DNA of 64,000 bases from Isoetes taiwanensis (Eukaryota > Streptophyta > Lycopodiopsida > Isoetales > Isoetaceae). Shown in pieces: positions 22,726 to 37,451 of the stretch. Made by a program: the position numbers and the translations under genes. Numbering within the stretch: the first letter of the stretch is position 1; every line of letters starts with the position of its first letter. Below the pieces are notes generated by a model. It searched no databases, was not told where the DNA came from, and was given only the letters and a program-made list of their open reading frames with translations. The stretch spans positions 757,814 through 821,813 of the forward strand of contig JAJEKV010000058.1 of assembly GCA_021234155.1 (NCBI GenBank). Reading direction: 5' to 3'.

Positions 22726-22730
22726 GCCTT
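22726..22730. repeat. Target-site duplication GCCTT (right) of the Copia element
   Basis: It matches GCCTT at 9022-9026 on the other side of the element. Confidence 0.85.
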
Positions 22731-23218
22731 TTACTTATCCTTTTACTTATGGTCTTAAAAAATCAAATAACCATAACAAATGTCAAGATACTAGCATAAA
22801 TACTGATATATCTGTTAGCTCCAATAACCAGCATGGCCCTTCCTCCCCTCATGGATGTTTCCATTGTGGCATAAAGTAAAAGATACTATGCCATCGATCT
22901 GAGCCATCGGATCGGAATTCTCGAATGGGCGAGCATGCATCTCTCCCATGTATGCATGCATTGTATGCATTTTCTGGGAATCTGGTTCGTTTGGGGATCG
23001 CTGTTCTTCATCGACTTCTCATCGGCGTTTTCTCCTCTCTCAGCAGTTCCCCTGACTCCCACTCGCCCTCCCTTCATGTGTATATTATTATAAATGTTGT
23101 TTTTGTCGGCCGGACCGCAGCGTGACCCGGCTTTGTCTTTTTCATGTGAGCCCTTATTTCGAGAATCTACCTTTCACACAACCAGCATGCCCATTCTCCC
23201 TTTCACCATGTTTTCCAG
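22731..23218. other. Intergenic sequence
   Basis: No gene recognised; a CATGCAT-rich patch lies at about 22930-22970. Confidence 0.4.
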
Positions 23219-23510
23219 GCAAAACTCAAGAAAGCAATGTTATCCTTAGGCAACAGACAACATCAGCCAACTCAAGAAAGTAATATTGTCCATATCACCA
23301 TGTTTTCCACGCCAACTCAAGAAAGCAATGTTTTTTTCAGACATCATCAGCCAACTCAAGAAAGTAATATTGTCCACAGACAACGTGATAGATTTGGCGA
23401 CAATACCCCTAGCCCTTTGTTCTGAACTGATATATTTTATTGCTGTGCGTGATAGATCCGGAGACAATACCCCTAGCTCTTTGATCTTAACTGATACATT
23501 TTAGAGAAAT
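23219..23510 (+). repeat. Short tandem/nested direct repeats
   Basis: The unit CAACTCAAGAAAGYAATRTT recurs four times between about 23225 and 23370. A second unit, CGTGATAGATYYGGMGACAA with following CCCCTAGC, recurs at about 23384 and 23450. They look like local duplications in non-coding DNA. Confidence 0.7.
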
Positions 23511-24269
23511 TTCTAAAAATGCCCTTGTATTTTTGTCTAATTGTCAAAATGCCCCTAATTTCAAAATGCCCCTAATTTCCTTGCTGTGCAGTTTTGAAAC
23601 TAAAGAAATGTTCGCCTATTGTGAAGAAATTATAGTTTTGTATACATCGTATCCCTGGATGCCTTTAACAAAACAAAATACGCATTGCACCTAAACAAAC
23701 AGATGAAACCGTATTGCATTAAACGATTAAACTAACAAATGAAACCATATTGCATTTTAGACGATTAAACTGAATACGTTGCATTGGCCCTTGGACCTTC
23801 TTTTAATCAAACAGAATACGCAATGCACCTAAACAAACAAATGACGCTATAGTGCACCAGACGATCAAACTGGACACGCTGTATAAGATGATCAAACTGT
23901 ACCTCCGAATTTAATCTTGCATGGAGTACTTATGTGATAAAACAAAAAATCTTCTGATACAATTAAATATGAATTCTACATTCAGAATCATAATTGTTCT
24001 TACAAACTTCAAATTGAACATGAAAAGAGGAGCTGGTCTTTAATCTTCTTAAGACATGATATGCAGTTCTTGTATCTTCTCAGTTTGTGGGGATACTTGT
24101 ATCTTTTGAAGTTTGTGGATATAGACTCCACAAAGTGCTTTACCCATGGGTGACATCTAAGATCTATCCATGCCAATGCGGAGAAGAGTACTACAATTGC
24201 CAGACAGAAATGTGGCAGATTAATAATACAAAGAGTACATACCTTCTAAGTTCCAATCAATGAAGTTTT
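23511..24269. other. Intergenic sequence downstream of the NAGK gene
   Basis: At 23640-23900 words such as ACGATTAAACT and AAACAAACARATGA recur imperfectly. No gene is seen. The kinase 3' end (minus strand) lies just to the right. Confidence 0.4.
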
Positions 24270-26806
24270 TCAACTTTCATTGGCAGGGCTCATCGTACCA
24301 TTACAGCAAGGAGATATGTTACTTGCCTTCAAAAACTGGATCCAAGCTAACATCACAGCCCCAATCGCAGGCTCAACCTATTAATAACAAAACACGGAAT
24401 TGGTTGCTTCAAAATTTCAAAGCTGACTTCAAACTAAAGAGCATGGATCTACACTAGCCAAAGAAAAGATGCTGATCAGCACCTTTAAACACATCACAGT
24501 CCCAATCGCAACCATAAATAACAAAACAAGAGATTGGTTGCTTTGGTTGCTTCTGAGATTACAAAGCCTGTAAGTCAAACTAAAGAACAGTGTTATACGT
24601 AGCCAAACAAAAGACGGGAAGAAGAGCCTCTGCAAAATATTTCAACAGTAAAGTGATCTGCCAACAAGGACACTACGTCTTTCTAGTGACTTATTCATTC
24701 CCTTGTAACAAAGAAGACACTCAAAAGAATGTAGAAAGGCTTGGCTAATGGTCATACACCAAATTGAGATGCAATAAAATTATTTGTTAATATAATAAAT
24801 ACCTTTGGTTGAATAACTTGTATGGCTGGAAAGAGGCGAGTGACATGTTCAACCAATGCTGATGATAGATTAATGTGGTCATTTTCTAGTACCCCGCCAA
24901 CGAGCACCAAAGGGAAGGGACTTCTCCCATCTGGAACAAGAACATAGGTCAAAACAGCAACTTGGTGAACTTGAATGAGTCAATATATGTATTTACTAGA
25001 TATCTAACCTTCACCACCAAGATGAAGCATCTGAACTACAGCTTTAATGCTTAAAGCCAGCTCCTGTACTGCATTATACAGCAACGTTTTTGCAACAGAG
25101 TCACCTGCCGCAGCACACTTCTTAACGATGGGAACAAGTGCAGCTATACGAGCCCATGAAGTATCTGCATATGCCCACCTGTTTGAAAAGGAATGATACA
25201 ATAAAGTACTATTTTTCTTGAAGAACTGACAAAGATTTAATGGCAATACAACTCACTGAATTAGGTCATGTGCACTTGAAAGGTTCAGAGCCTCAAGAAT
25301 TGCAGAGTGAAGAGCAGTAGGTGGCCCCCGCCCATCATATGCACGCATAACTGCTGCAAGAGCCTGAGAAGCAATCGCATAGCCGCTGCAACAAAGTAAT
25401 GCTATTAGTGACATAAGCCTATCAACACAGATTCCTTCACTTGTTCTCCAACAGAATCCTGCATGACAGTGTATCCATGCAATATGATAAGCAAATGTTT
25501 TCTGTTTGCTTTTTTTTGTATGCCTTTTTCCCTGTTTTGTAAGACTCTTATGACCTATCATTTACTATTTTTATGAGCCCGAAAAGAAATTTATGACTAA
25601 ACGCTTGTAAAGCGAAAAGAGCACAGTATAAACTGTTTCATTTGTCATTCAACGACTCTGAAGCACATGAAGATATTTACCTGCCTTGGTCTCCAAGTAG
25701 TGGACCATAACCACCTGCTCGGGCCTTCCTCCCATCTTCAGTCAAACCAAAAGCAATGCTACCAGTGCCAGCTATTAGAACACAACCATGAAGGTGCCCA
25801 CTTGTCCCACTAGCCAAAGCAGCAACCGCATCATTGTAAACAAATAGATGGACACTGGCTGGAAATAGGAACCTGAAAATGCATTTTAACAGCTCATTGA
25901 AACATATAATCGAGGGCATATATGCAGATTATCCTTACGTTATGTTTTAAATTGCATGTATAAAACCATTTTTTAAGTAAGCACAAGTGCATATTATAGC
26001 AAGAAAACAGCGGAGTGCAAATGCAGAAAAAAAGGATAAGACATGAACTGACCGAAGCCAAGAAAGCATTTGTTGCTCATCAGAGGGGCAGTCAACACCA
26101 GAAATAGCTAGACATACTGCTTGTACAGCACAGCGCTGAGACTTTGCAGCCATTAACGCTTCTGCTAAAACCCGTTCTAATGTGTCCTTTGCAGCATCCT
26201 CTGTCAGGCATGGATATGTCCATGTTATTTTTGCCTAGGGTGAAGACTGAACCTCCAATCTGGTCCATGTTGACAAACACTAAATAAATGGAAAATGTTA
26301 TAAACATGGCCCACGTAGTGGACTATGCACAATGCAATTAGCATGTAACGTACACTACGCAAAAAAGATGGCTGAGGAAATTTACCCTAAGAGACAAATT
26401 ACAAACATAAATGTGGGATCAGAATTGAACAACATAACAGACCTTAAGCATCTGGTTTGAAACTCAATTACAAAGGAGGCTTGACGAATTTACCGTCCTT
26501 AAGTATGATTGAACTTAAACCGGACCAACCATTGGGTGCAGGGCATAACGAAATGCATATCAAAAGCCGATGTAAACATTTTCAAGGCTAATCACAAATA
26601 TGCTTACCTCCTATGCTATTTCGATTAGAGCATCCGGCCACAGCTCTTCCTAACAAACGTGGAGAATTGGGGCCAATTTCTAGAGGCAATGGTGCTTCCA
26701 TACAAACACAAACAGTGGAGGTCGAACCACCATCGACACCTAAAACCACCTTTCTTCCGTCTTGTGGGATCAACAATTTCTCGAATTCCCACATTCCGTT
26801 CTTCAT
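24270..26806 (-). CDS. N-acetyl-D-glucosamine kinase, 7 exons, 357 aa
   Basis: This predicted cytosolic sugar kinase phosphorylates GlcNAc to GlcNAc-6-phosphate for reuse in UDP-GlcNAc synthesis. Exons on the minus strand: 26608-26806, 26053-26200, 25681-25872, 25257-25385, 25009-25178, 24803-24930 and 24270-24377. All six introns have GT-AG ends and the phases close, giving 1,074 nt with a TGA at 24270-24272. Family signatures of the BadF/BcrA-type ATPase fold are present: VVLGVDGGSTSTV (phosphate 1), CLAISGVDCPS, YNDAVAALASGT, LIAGTGSIAFGL, GYGPLLGDQGS and VLVGGVLEN (phosphate 2). The final exon reads VEPAIGAVMLAW, as in plant homologues. ATG at 26804-26806 is the first in frame before the phosphate-1 motif. 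No break is seen, so it is probably functional and is the best host gene in the window. Confidence 0.93.
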
Positions 26807-27591
26807 GATCCCTTCTCCGCCGGATCAAAACGAGCGGAGAAGCATGGCATAAAGGTCGTGGTCGTCGCAAGCATGGTCCAAATTGTCAGATCCACAACCC
26901 TAAATTTGTACTTCTTTTTTGGAATTTAAATTTAGTAAAGGTTTACTAAAATTGGTAAGGTATACAACATCAAATAAGGCAATGCAAAAACCTAAAACCT
27001 GATTTCCTGGTTTAAAAAAAAAAAATGGATTGCCACATTCAGTGCTTGGTTTAAAAAAAAAATTGGATTGCCCCTAGAGTTAGTTTTGGGATCTTGTGGC
27101 ATATTCTAAACATATCTAAATATCTTATAAGGGAGGGTGCCCATAAAGCGCCCACTTAAAGGTAAAAACTTTATTACGATGGGTTCAATTTTTTATAATC
27201 TCCTATTTTGATAGGACATAATGAAATCGCAAATCTCAAACTTTAGCTTTCATTTGATACCAAATACTAGTTGTTTCTACAAATTAGAAGCTCGTTATAA
27301 AGACTTTAAATTCTATCGTTATTTGAAACCAATGGACCACCAAATGCTCCCATTTGACTTTCATTGCCCATAAGTGCCCATTAATAGACCATGTATGTGG
27401 TTCAATTTCAATTATTTCTTAAGGTGAGCTATTAAAGGGCAAAGGTGGGCAATTAAGGGGCAAAAAGTGGGCCATTGAAGGGGAGTGGGTGGAAGAAGGG
27501 CACTCTCCCCTAGTTATGGTTTTGTCTTCTGGCATATAACCATTAGGGTTGGGCTTTTCTATGATTTTGAGATGTCTATTCTAATGTCGCA
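26807..27591. other. Upstream flank of the NAGK gene and intergenic DNA
   Basis: The first ~100 bp presumably hold the kinase 5' UTR and promoter. Two similar words, GGTTTAAAAAAAAAAWTGGATTGCC, are duplicated at about 27009 and 27049. At 27320-27490 GCCCATTAA-type words recur. No gene is called. Confidence 0.4.
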
Positions 27592-27690
27592 ATTATTTTA
27601 GTTGTTTATATAGATGACTTGTTGTGCTCCATGGTTAAAGGTAGCTGGGAGATGCTTCAAGACCTTTTGGAACATCGCAGGCCTCTCTAG
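27592..27690 (+). pseudogene. Reverse-transcriptase scrap with YIDD motif
   Basis: The frame reads IILVVYIDDLLCSMVKGSWE up to a TAG at 27688-27690. ILVVYVDDLL is the catalytic box of Copia RTs, and the residues around it fit. Nothing further is readable, so it is a small fragment of a lost element. Confidence 0.45.
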
Positions 27691-27792
27691 ATGGATCTAC
27701 CATAGGTCTTGGTTGTCTTGTTATTGTTTCAATTCGGACAAAAAACTATATGCAATGCTATTTGGCCTCAAATTGTATGGTTATAGATATTT

Positions 27793-27930
27793 AGCATAAT
27801 AACAATGGGTCTTCTTTTGATTTTTTATATGCTTTTTTATGTGGTTTTTCTATGATTTTGTTTTTGTATTTGGGTGCACATACTGAATAGTATTTCTAGA
27901 GTGCATCATTTCTTAGCCATTGATTTCTTT
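27793..27930 (+). repeat. Dispersed repeat R132, copy 1
   Basis: It starts AGCATAATAACAATGGGTCTT and contains the conserved core TATTTCTAGAGTGCAT and TTCTTAGCCATTGATT. Two other copies lie at 35329-35460 (plus) and 45629-45760 (minus). Length is about 132-138 bp. No ORF is conserved; it is likely a short interspersed element or MITE-like family. Confidence 0.65.
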
Positions 27931-28072
27931 AGTAGGAAAAGAAATCGTGAGGCCGTGGTTTCTTTGCAAATGCTTCCACATCAAATTCGATGCCTCTGCC
28001 TTAGCGTTTCTTGCTAAGAGGAGGAGGTTGTTTTGGATCTAGAGTGCCCACTCTATTTTTGGGTCGCTCGAA

Positions 28073-28101
28073 GTAATAGAATAGAATAGAATAGAATAGA
28101 A
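28073..28101 (+). repeat. (AATAG)n microsatellite, possible non-LTR element tail
   Basis: Five to six AATAG units follow GGGTCGCTCGAAGT. That context resembles GGTCTCGAAGACGAAATAAT before the (TTCAT)n tail of the LINE at 33 kb, so it may be the tail of another non-LTR copy. Confidence 0.45.
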
Positions 28102-28110
28102 GGGCAATCC

Positions 28111-28703
<593 letters not shown>

Positions 28704-28708
28704 AAACT

Positions 28709-29791
28709 ATGGCGCACAAAACTAGGGCAAAAAAAAAACATGCGGAGATGGGGGCAAGGCAGTCGCGTGGTGGGGCATCATGTTTGCTCCCCGATGTGGT
28801 GTAGCAACACACCTGTAAGGCAAGACATTAAAAAAGGGGAAATATCTGCAACGAAAGCAATAGGGTTAGCGGAACAGGGGTCTGTAACCTCGGCTACAAA
28901 AACTAACAGGCAGTCCGAACTTCGGTTTCTGGTAGGCGATCCGGTGGTCTGAAAACAACCAAATCTAAATCCATAACGGCTGAATCAGGGAGCTCGGAAG
29001 AATCAGAATCAAGCAGCGAGGAAGATACAGGGGAGAAAAATCCATCAAGCCAGAGCAGCATGACTCCGATCATACCAGGTTTAATGGGCATTGGGCAGTT
29101 TCACACCCCAGGAGAGATGATCATGGGACAGCTGCTATCAGTTATGATGAAAATCTTAGAGTCAATGGAGCAATCTAGGAGGGAAGCAGAGCGGGCAAGA
29201 AGAGATGCAGCAGAACACCAGATGCAAATGCTGAAATTACTACAAGGTATGAATGAATCCTTATGTTCATTGAAGCAAGAAAATTCAGTTTTAAAACAGC
29301 AAATGGCAAGCATCTCGGAGGCACCTCGTCCATTACATGATGAGAGAGGAACAGAAGAATTTCAGGAGGCCATAGGCATACTGAATGAGAAGATGGAGCA
29401 GCTCACTGATATGCATGAAAGAGAAACCAAAGCAAACAACATCCGAATCTCGGGGTTGCCGGAAGAGGAAAATGAAAACACGATGGATGCAGTGCAAAAC
29501 TTCTTGGCAGATAACATGCAGGTGCAGGTGGACATATTGGATGCATACAGGGTTGAGAAGAAGGGTGAAGGTACTCGCAATATATTGGTGAAGTGTGCAG
29601 GCAAGGAGGCTAAGACGAGGATCATGCAGAAGCGATCTTTGCTAAGGGGGCAACACATCTGGGTAAATGATGACCTGACTAAAATTCAATTTCAGCAAAG
29701 GAAAGATGACATTCTGAGGATGAAGGAAGCCCGGGCATCTGGAAAGCGTGCATACTGGAGAGGGGGTAAGGCGGTGATCGAAGATGCATAG
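28709..29791 (+). pseudogene. LINE ORF1, L1-ORF1p-like RNA-binding protein
   Basis: An ATG six bases after the (TC)n tract starts a basic N-terminus (MAHKTRAKKKHAEMGARQS). The frame then shifts twice (about 28780 and 28950) before a long open part at 29060-29791. This has an acidic Ser-rich segment (SSEESESSSEED), then a predicted coiled coil (MEQSRREAERARRDAAEHQM), then an RRM-type block beginning NIRISGLPEEENENTMDAV. The C-terminus has HIWVNDDLTKIQFQQRKDDI. The order coiled coil then RRM then C-terminal domain matches L1 ORF1 proteins, which bind LINE RNA and chaperone it. Confidence 0.75.
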
Positions 29792-29805
29792 CAGATATCG
29801 ACTGT

Positions 29806-32800
29806 CAGGTTAGCCTGCTGGAATATAAATACATTAAAAAATAGTAAGATATTTACCATGTCAGAAGTTTTAGATAATGTTGATATAATTTTTTTCTTGG
29901 AAACATGTGAACATGAGGAGAAAGGTCTGCCAGATATTTTTGGTTTTACTTTGTTATATTCTGTTTGGAACAGTAAGGGATGGAGGCTTAAAAGTTTTGG
30001 AGGTATTGCTTGCTATGCTAGAAATGAAATTACACATGCAATAGAGGTGCTGAGGCATAAGGCATCACCGCAGAATATCTGGATTGCGCTAGCTGGTAGA
30101 ACAGGCAAAATATATGTTGCTGGTTGTTATTTTCCGCCCAGGGATTCACCGGTGTATGATAAGGGGGACCTTGATAGGGATGACCCGTTTTTCCACTTAG
30201 AGCAGGATATCCTGGCAATGAGTAGAACAGGGGAAGTCTTGCTGTTAGGGGATTTTAATGGACGCACTGGTAATAACCAAGCAGCATTGGTAAGCCCAGA
30301 TGGGAATGAGGAGTGGTTGGAGATGATGGATAGTAGTGAACTTGAGAAAACTGGGTGGAATAGGATATCTGATGAACTCCGCAAGGCCGACATGTTCTAC
30401 ATATGTGTAGTGGTTTTGACATGATAATTTTCAATGGCACAGCAAGATACCCGAGATCGGGTAAATGCACCTGTAAGAATGCAAGCGTGGTAGATTATGT
30501 CATTGCTAAACCTTCCTTTGGGGAACATATTGTTAGCCTATCCATTGGGGATGAGAATGAAAACTCGGACCATGTGCCGATATTTATTGAAATAAGGGTG
30601 CAATTGCATGGCATGCAGCGGGGTGATACCACAAAAAAACAACAGTTGCGGTTGAGATATGATAAGGCGGAGGAATACAGTGATATATGCGAGGAGAAAG
30701 TCAAGGCTCTTGTGTGGCCGAACTGATTACAGGAGATAAGTGATATGTTGACCAATATTTTGCTACAATCAGCAGACAGCTGTTTTGTCTCTTATCGCCA
30801 AAGGATGGGATTACCCTGCAATGGCTGGTTTGACATGGAATGCAAGCGACAGCGGGAAAAATTCAGATCATCACATGGAGCAGCTAAGGCATATGAGAGA
30901 AAGGAGTATATTAAGCTGATAAAAAATAAAAAGAGAGTGTATCTATACAGGAAACATGAGAAGATGGTAAAAGAGTTGTTGGTGGACGCAAAGAGATTCT
31001 GGAAGCGATTCAAACCTTTGAAGCATGCGGATAATGAATTGGGAGTAGAGATGCTTATGGCGCATGTGCGCAAGCTTTATGATGTGCCCGGGCAAGTATG
31101 TTGACTTTCACCGTAGAGGATGTGCCGGGGCTCAAGAGACTTCATAATGGCAAAGCAGCTGATGCTTGCGGCCTCATGGCTTAAATGGGCTGGGGAGGCA
31201 GTTGAAAATAAGTTGGCAGATATGTTTAATCTTGCTTTGGCAGATGGCTTTCTTGTGTCATGGCAAGTTAACAGGGTTGTACCATTGCACAAGTCAGGGG
31301 ATAAAAAAGATCCGAGCAACTATCGCACTATCATGGTGGGCAGCCTGTATGCAAAACTGTTTGCATCCATTCTGGAGAGCAAGGTAAGTATGTGGGCAGA
31401 AGACCATAATGTCAGGGCGGTGGGACAGGCAGGTTTTAGGCCCAAGAAATCCACGACCGACCATTTGGTCACTCTTAGGGCCATGATGGACTCAGTAGTG
31501 GGGAAAAGGAAACCGTTGTATGCTATATTTGTGGATTTTAGCAAGGCTTTCGATATGGTGAATAGAGAAAATTTGGGACACAGAATGGTGGATCTTGGTA
31601 TCCCAAAGGAGCTCAGGCATGCGGTAAGGGTACTCTATGATAGGGTACTTGTGCAACTGTCATTTCCTTTTCTGGAATTTTGTGACGAGGTAGTAGAGAG
31701 CAATATGGGTGTGAAGCAGGGGTGTCCCCTATCACCTACTTTATTTGGGTTATTCATAGACCAGTTGGAAGAGTGGATAAGAGCACATGGGGGAGATGGC
31801 ACACCTCTGTACGGATATACTCTCAAGCTTTTGCTGTATGCTGATGATATTGTTTTGCTATCCCGGAGCATACAAGGGATGCAAAGACACTTAGATGCAT
31901 TGGCGACATTCTGCAGTAATCAGGGTATGCGGGTGAATCTGGATAAGACCAAAGTTGTAGTATTTGGGGCAAGTAAGACTGATCATATTCAGCTACATTA
32001 TATGGGCAAACAAGTGGAGGTAGTAGATAACTACAAATATCTGGGGGTAAACGTAGATAAGAGCCCCAACTAGAACCAAGTAGTTGAGCATAGAGTGAAT
32101 GCGGGTTTAAAGGCACTTTATGCTATGCAAAAAAAGTGTGTGCACGCTAAGATATGGAATTTTGAGATGAAGCGCATGTTATACAAAGTATTGGTGCAAA
32201 CTGTTGTGCTATACGGGTGTGAAGTCTGGGGGCCAGGCCTTGCTAATGAAAGCCGGAAAAAAGTAGAAAAGATACAAAAGAAATTTTTCCATACAGAGCT
32301 AGGCACCAAAATGCAAACACCATACGATATGATGTTGGTAGAGTGTGGGATGATGCCACTTGAGGCTGAAGCGCTTTGCAGACTCCTACGCTACCTATGT
32401 AAGGTTCTATATGAATTGCCAAGTAATAGTCTACCAAGACTTGCTTTAGAGGAAACAAAGAACAAGGGCTGGTATGCAGACGTTGGGAGATGGCTTATAA
32501 AATGGGGGATGAGCATTCATGATTTAGAAGTACATAAGGAAAATATAGAGGGATGGGTCAGAGATAGCTTTCGACATAAGTCATGGAGTGTGCTGGCAGT
32601 GAAGAAAGAGTATTACAGATTACTTATGAATCCCTCCATGCAGGCAGCGCGTTACCTTGGGGAGCCCATATCAGTAAAATATAGACAAGCAATTGCCAGG
32701 ATTCGACTGAGTTCTCATCACCTGGGGGTAGAGATTGGGAGATGGGCAAATATTGCACATGACATTAGGCATTGCAGGGTTTGTGGTGGAGGGGTGGTAG

Positions 32801-33060
32801 AGGACGAGACTCATGTCTTAGTTTCCTGTCAGGCATATTCGAATATCAGACTCAAACATGGGATTTCGGCTACTTCACTTGGTGACTTCTTCGCATATCC
32901 AGGATCATGTATTGGGGGGTGTATAGTGAATATTCTTAGATGCAGGGAGGACCTACTGAAACAACGTGCAGTAGAGGAGATAGAGGTAGAGGAGCCCAGT
33001 GCATTATTCTCAGAGGATGCACTGGATGATCTGTTTTATGATTTTGAAGGCAATATGTAA
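29806..33060 (+). pseudogene. LINE ORF2: AP-like endonuclease, reverse transcriptase, zinc motif
   Basis: Endonuclease starts with LACWNINTLKNSK, then FFLETCEHEE (metal-binding Glu), VLLLGDFNGRTGN and, after a frameshift near 30400, SVVDYVIAK and NSDHVPIFIE. A TGA at 30724-30726 interrupts the linker, and two compensating frameshifts lie about 31090-31175. RT has VVPLHKSGDKKDPSNYRTIM, AGFRPKKSTTDH, FVDFSKAFDMVN, VKQGCPLSPTLFG and LLYADDIVLLS (catalytic YADD, about 31836). A single TAG at 32071-32073 splits off the C-terminal part, which contains CRVCGGGVVEDETHVLVSC, a CCHC-type zinc motif. The stop ends at 33060. The RT is well preserved, suggesting fairly recent activity of the family. Confidence 0.88.
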
Positions 33061-33113
33061 ACCTCTCATAGACCTGGCGGTCTCGAAGACGAAATAATAA
33101 ATTTCATTTCATT

Positions 33114-35328
<2,215 letters not shown>

Positions 35329-35460
35329 AGCATTATAACAGGGGTTTTTTTTGTGATTTTATACGCTTTTTGGCATGGTTTTCATATGATTTCACGGGCG
35401 TATTCACGTGGACGTACTAAACAGTATTTCTAGAGTGCACCCATTTGTTAGCCATTGATT
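35329..35460 (+). repeat. Dispersed repeat R132, copy 2
   Basis: It starts AGCATTATAACAGGGGTTTT and ends TTAGCCATTGATT, like copies at 27793-27930 and 45629-45760. Similarity to copy 1 continues weakly for about 40 bp beyond the end (AAATCGTG.GG..GTGG). Confidence 0.65.
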
Positions 35461-35999
35461 TTAAAGAAGAGGGAAAATCGTGTGGTTGTGGGGCTTCTAT
35501 TGTTTGCATGTTTTTCTAGGGTTTTTCTAGGGCTGTGGCAGATTTGTGCAGAGTTGGATACAACCCGGAAGCAATTTTTTCATTCATCCACAGCAGGTTG
35601 TTCGGTATGCAATCTTTAGGATCCAGTGCAAATCTACGTCCTATTCTTGCCTTTCAAGTTGTTGCAGATAGAGCAACAAAATCCGGTGGTGCCGCCTCAA
35701 GAAAGCTGAGCCGGAAAGGGGATGGGTCGATTTTGGGCTCTTACCAATCTAAAAGGGCGAGTATGAAATTTAGGCGAAAGGTGCTTCGTGCACATGTGGA
35801 CCTATCAATTCTTGGATTTGAGAAGGTCGAACTCTGTTGGGTGCCGATTGCATAGCCGAAAAGCTCCATACATTGTTGTCACATTGTCTGCTTGCTTGTT
35901 AAATTTAAATATATATATTTTGTGTTTGGCATATTTGCGGGTTGAAATGGCGAGTTACGCACTATTCTTGCAGGAGGCTACAAAAAATGACCTAGTCTG
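35461..35999. other. Unrecognised stretch with a 106-aa frame
   Basis: A plus-strand frame at 35535-35855 (ADLCRVGYNPEAIFSFIHSR...) looks coding-like (SGGAASRKLSRKGDGSI) but I cannot assign it. Its position just before the MSH1 fragment suggests it may be more of the same gene debris. Confidence 0.25.
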
Positions 36000-36289
36000 G
36001 TGGATGAGCTATGCGGGGGCCGCGAGTGCAAAAGGGTACATCAATTGTTGGAGCTGTTCTTGAAGCTCTGGATGAAATTGGGTGCATTGGTGTTTTGTCT
36101 ACTCACCTTCACGGGCTTCTTGATATGAAATTGAGCGTAAAGAATGTGGTTTTGAAAGCAATGGCCATAAAAGATGCAAATGGAAAAGTTCGGACTACTT
36201 GGAAGCTTGTAGATGGAGCTTGTAGGGAAAGTCTAGCTTTTGAGGTTGCATTAAAAGAAGGGATTCCATACTCTCTAATTGATAGATGA
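36000..36289 (+). pseudogene. MSH1: MSH1 fragment (organellar MutS homologue, ATPase domain)
   Basis: After a frameshift in the Walker B region (VDELCGG...), the frame reads GTSIVGAVLEALDEIGCIG, then VLSTHLHGLLDMKLSVKNVV and TWKLVDGACRESLAFEVA, ending SLIDR with a stop. This is the C-terminal part of the MutS ATPase domain of plant MSH1, the organelle-targeted mismatch repair protein; the STHLHG and KLxDGxCRESLAFE signatures are typical. The Walker A exon, the GIY-YIG domain and the rest of the gene are absent from the window. It is a duplicated or retroposed piece, broken by one frameshift. Confidence 0.75.
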
Positions 36290-36796
36290 AACAGTATTTA
36301 CAAGGCAAATTATGTGAAGTATGGATTAAAAGCCGTGTCAAATCCCTTGGCATAGTTCTTGATGAAAGTAGTGTCCAGGAGCTTGAAAAGCATTGCTAAT
36401 TCTTGAATGGAGAAGCTATAAATTGTGTCGCAGTAAGTTAAATGAGAATAAACAGAGGCATCAATGATGGCAGTCAAAACAGGGGCCCACAAGTCAAGGT
36501 TACCACACCATAAGTAAGGAAGGTAATCATATGATTCATGCATGACACGGTTTAAGTACTAATATATGTCTTATGACGGGTTTTCAAACATCTCGAGACA
36601 CTCTTCTCTTACAAATAAGCCGGAGAAGCTTGGTGAGATTATTGCCCGGATGCCATCATCACCAAATGTGTCTACACTAAATCGTCCGTCGATCATTCCT
36701 CAAATTACCAAAGAAATTAGAAGGCAAGAACCCGAAGACGGCCATATGCTAAGGAGGGCTCTCATCATCGTGCATCGGCTGCCTTGAATCTAAGGT

Positions 36797-37076
36797 TGCA
36801 CCCATCTAGGTTATATTAATGAGGCACAAGAAGTACTTGGAAAAATGGGCGAGAAGGATTGGGTATCATAGAATGTGATTCTTGGAGGATATGCTCAACA
36901 TGAATTTCTCCTCAACGCAATTGAGCTCTAAGGAAATGCTTGGTCATGATTTGATTTTCTGAAATGCCACATACCAGGCATACATGGAGAGCTTAAAAAA
37001 GCTTAAATTATTTCTCAGCAGATGCCGGAAAGGGATGGGTTTAGATGGACTACCATGGTTGCAGGTTGCGCATTGA
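36797..37076 (+). pseudogene. PPR protein fragment
   Basis: The frame reads CTHLGYINEAQEVLGKMGEK then DWVS and a stop in place of Trp, then NVILGGYAQHEFLLNAIEL. Further on MPERDGFRWTTMVAGCALK appears in another frame. These are PLS-type pentatricopeptide repeat units (AxxVFxxMxEKDxVSWNxxIxGYAQ). Only two to three repeats remain. Confidence 0.7.
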
Positions 37077-37451
37077 AGAAAAAACACTTAAATTGCACAC
37101 ATGTAAAAATTGACTTTTATATTGTGCTTAACTTATTGTTTTGAAGAATCAAATTATGTATGTATGCCATTCTAGACTTGTCTTCTAAAATTGGATTACA
37201 TGCTCAAGTGTTTCTAAAGTTGTTACATGCATAAGTGTTTCTATAAACACCCTGGTGTATTTTTCCGCTGCAATGAACCTACATTCACATTGATTGTCTT
37301 TCTACAATTGACGTGAGGTGACAAAGAAGATATCCCACTTGCTTCCTCGTGCTCATCAAACGACATGCTTAAAACTGCAATTCCTTTGCCACATCCAAAC
37401 TGTCCATCACCAGAAGGAAGCTTCAGTTGGATGCTAGTCTTGCTCCCAAAA
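37077..37451. other. Intergenic sequence
   Basis: Nothing recognised; a 162-aa minus-strand frame across 37241-37729 is opposite the coding-like plus strand described next and is taken as its shadow. Confidence 0.35.
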
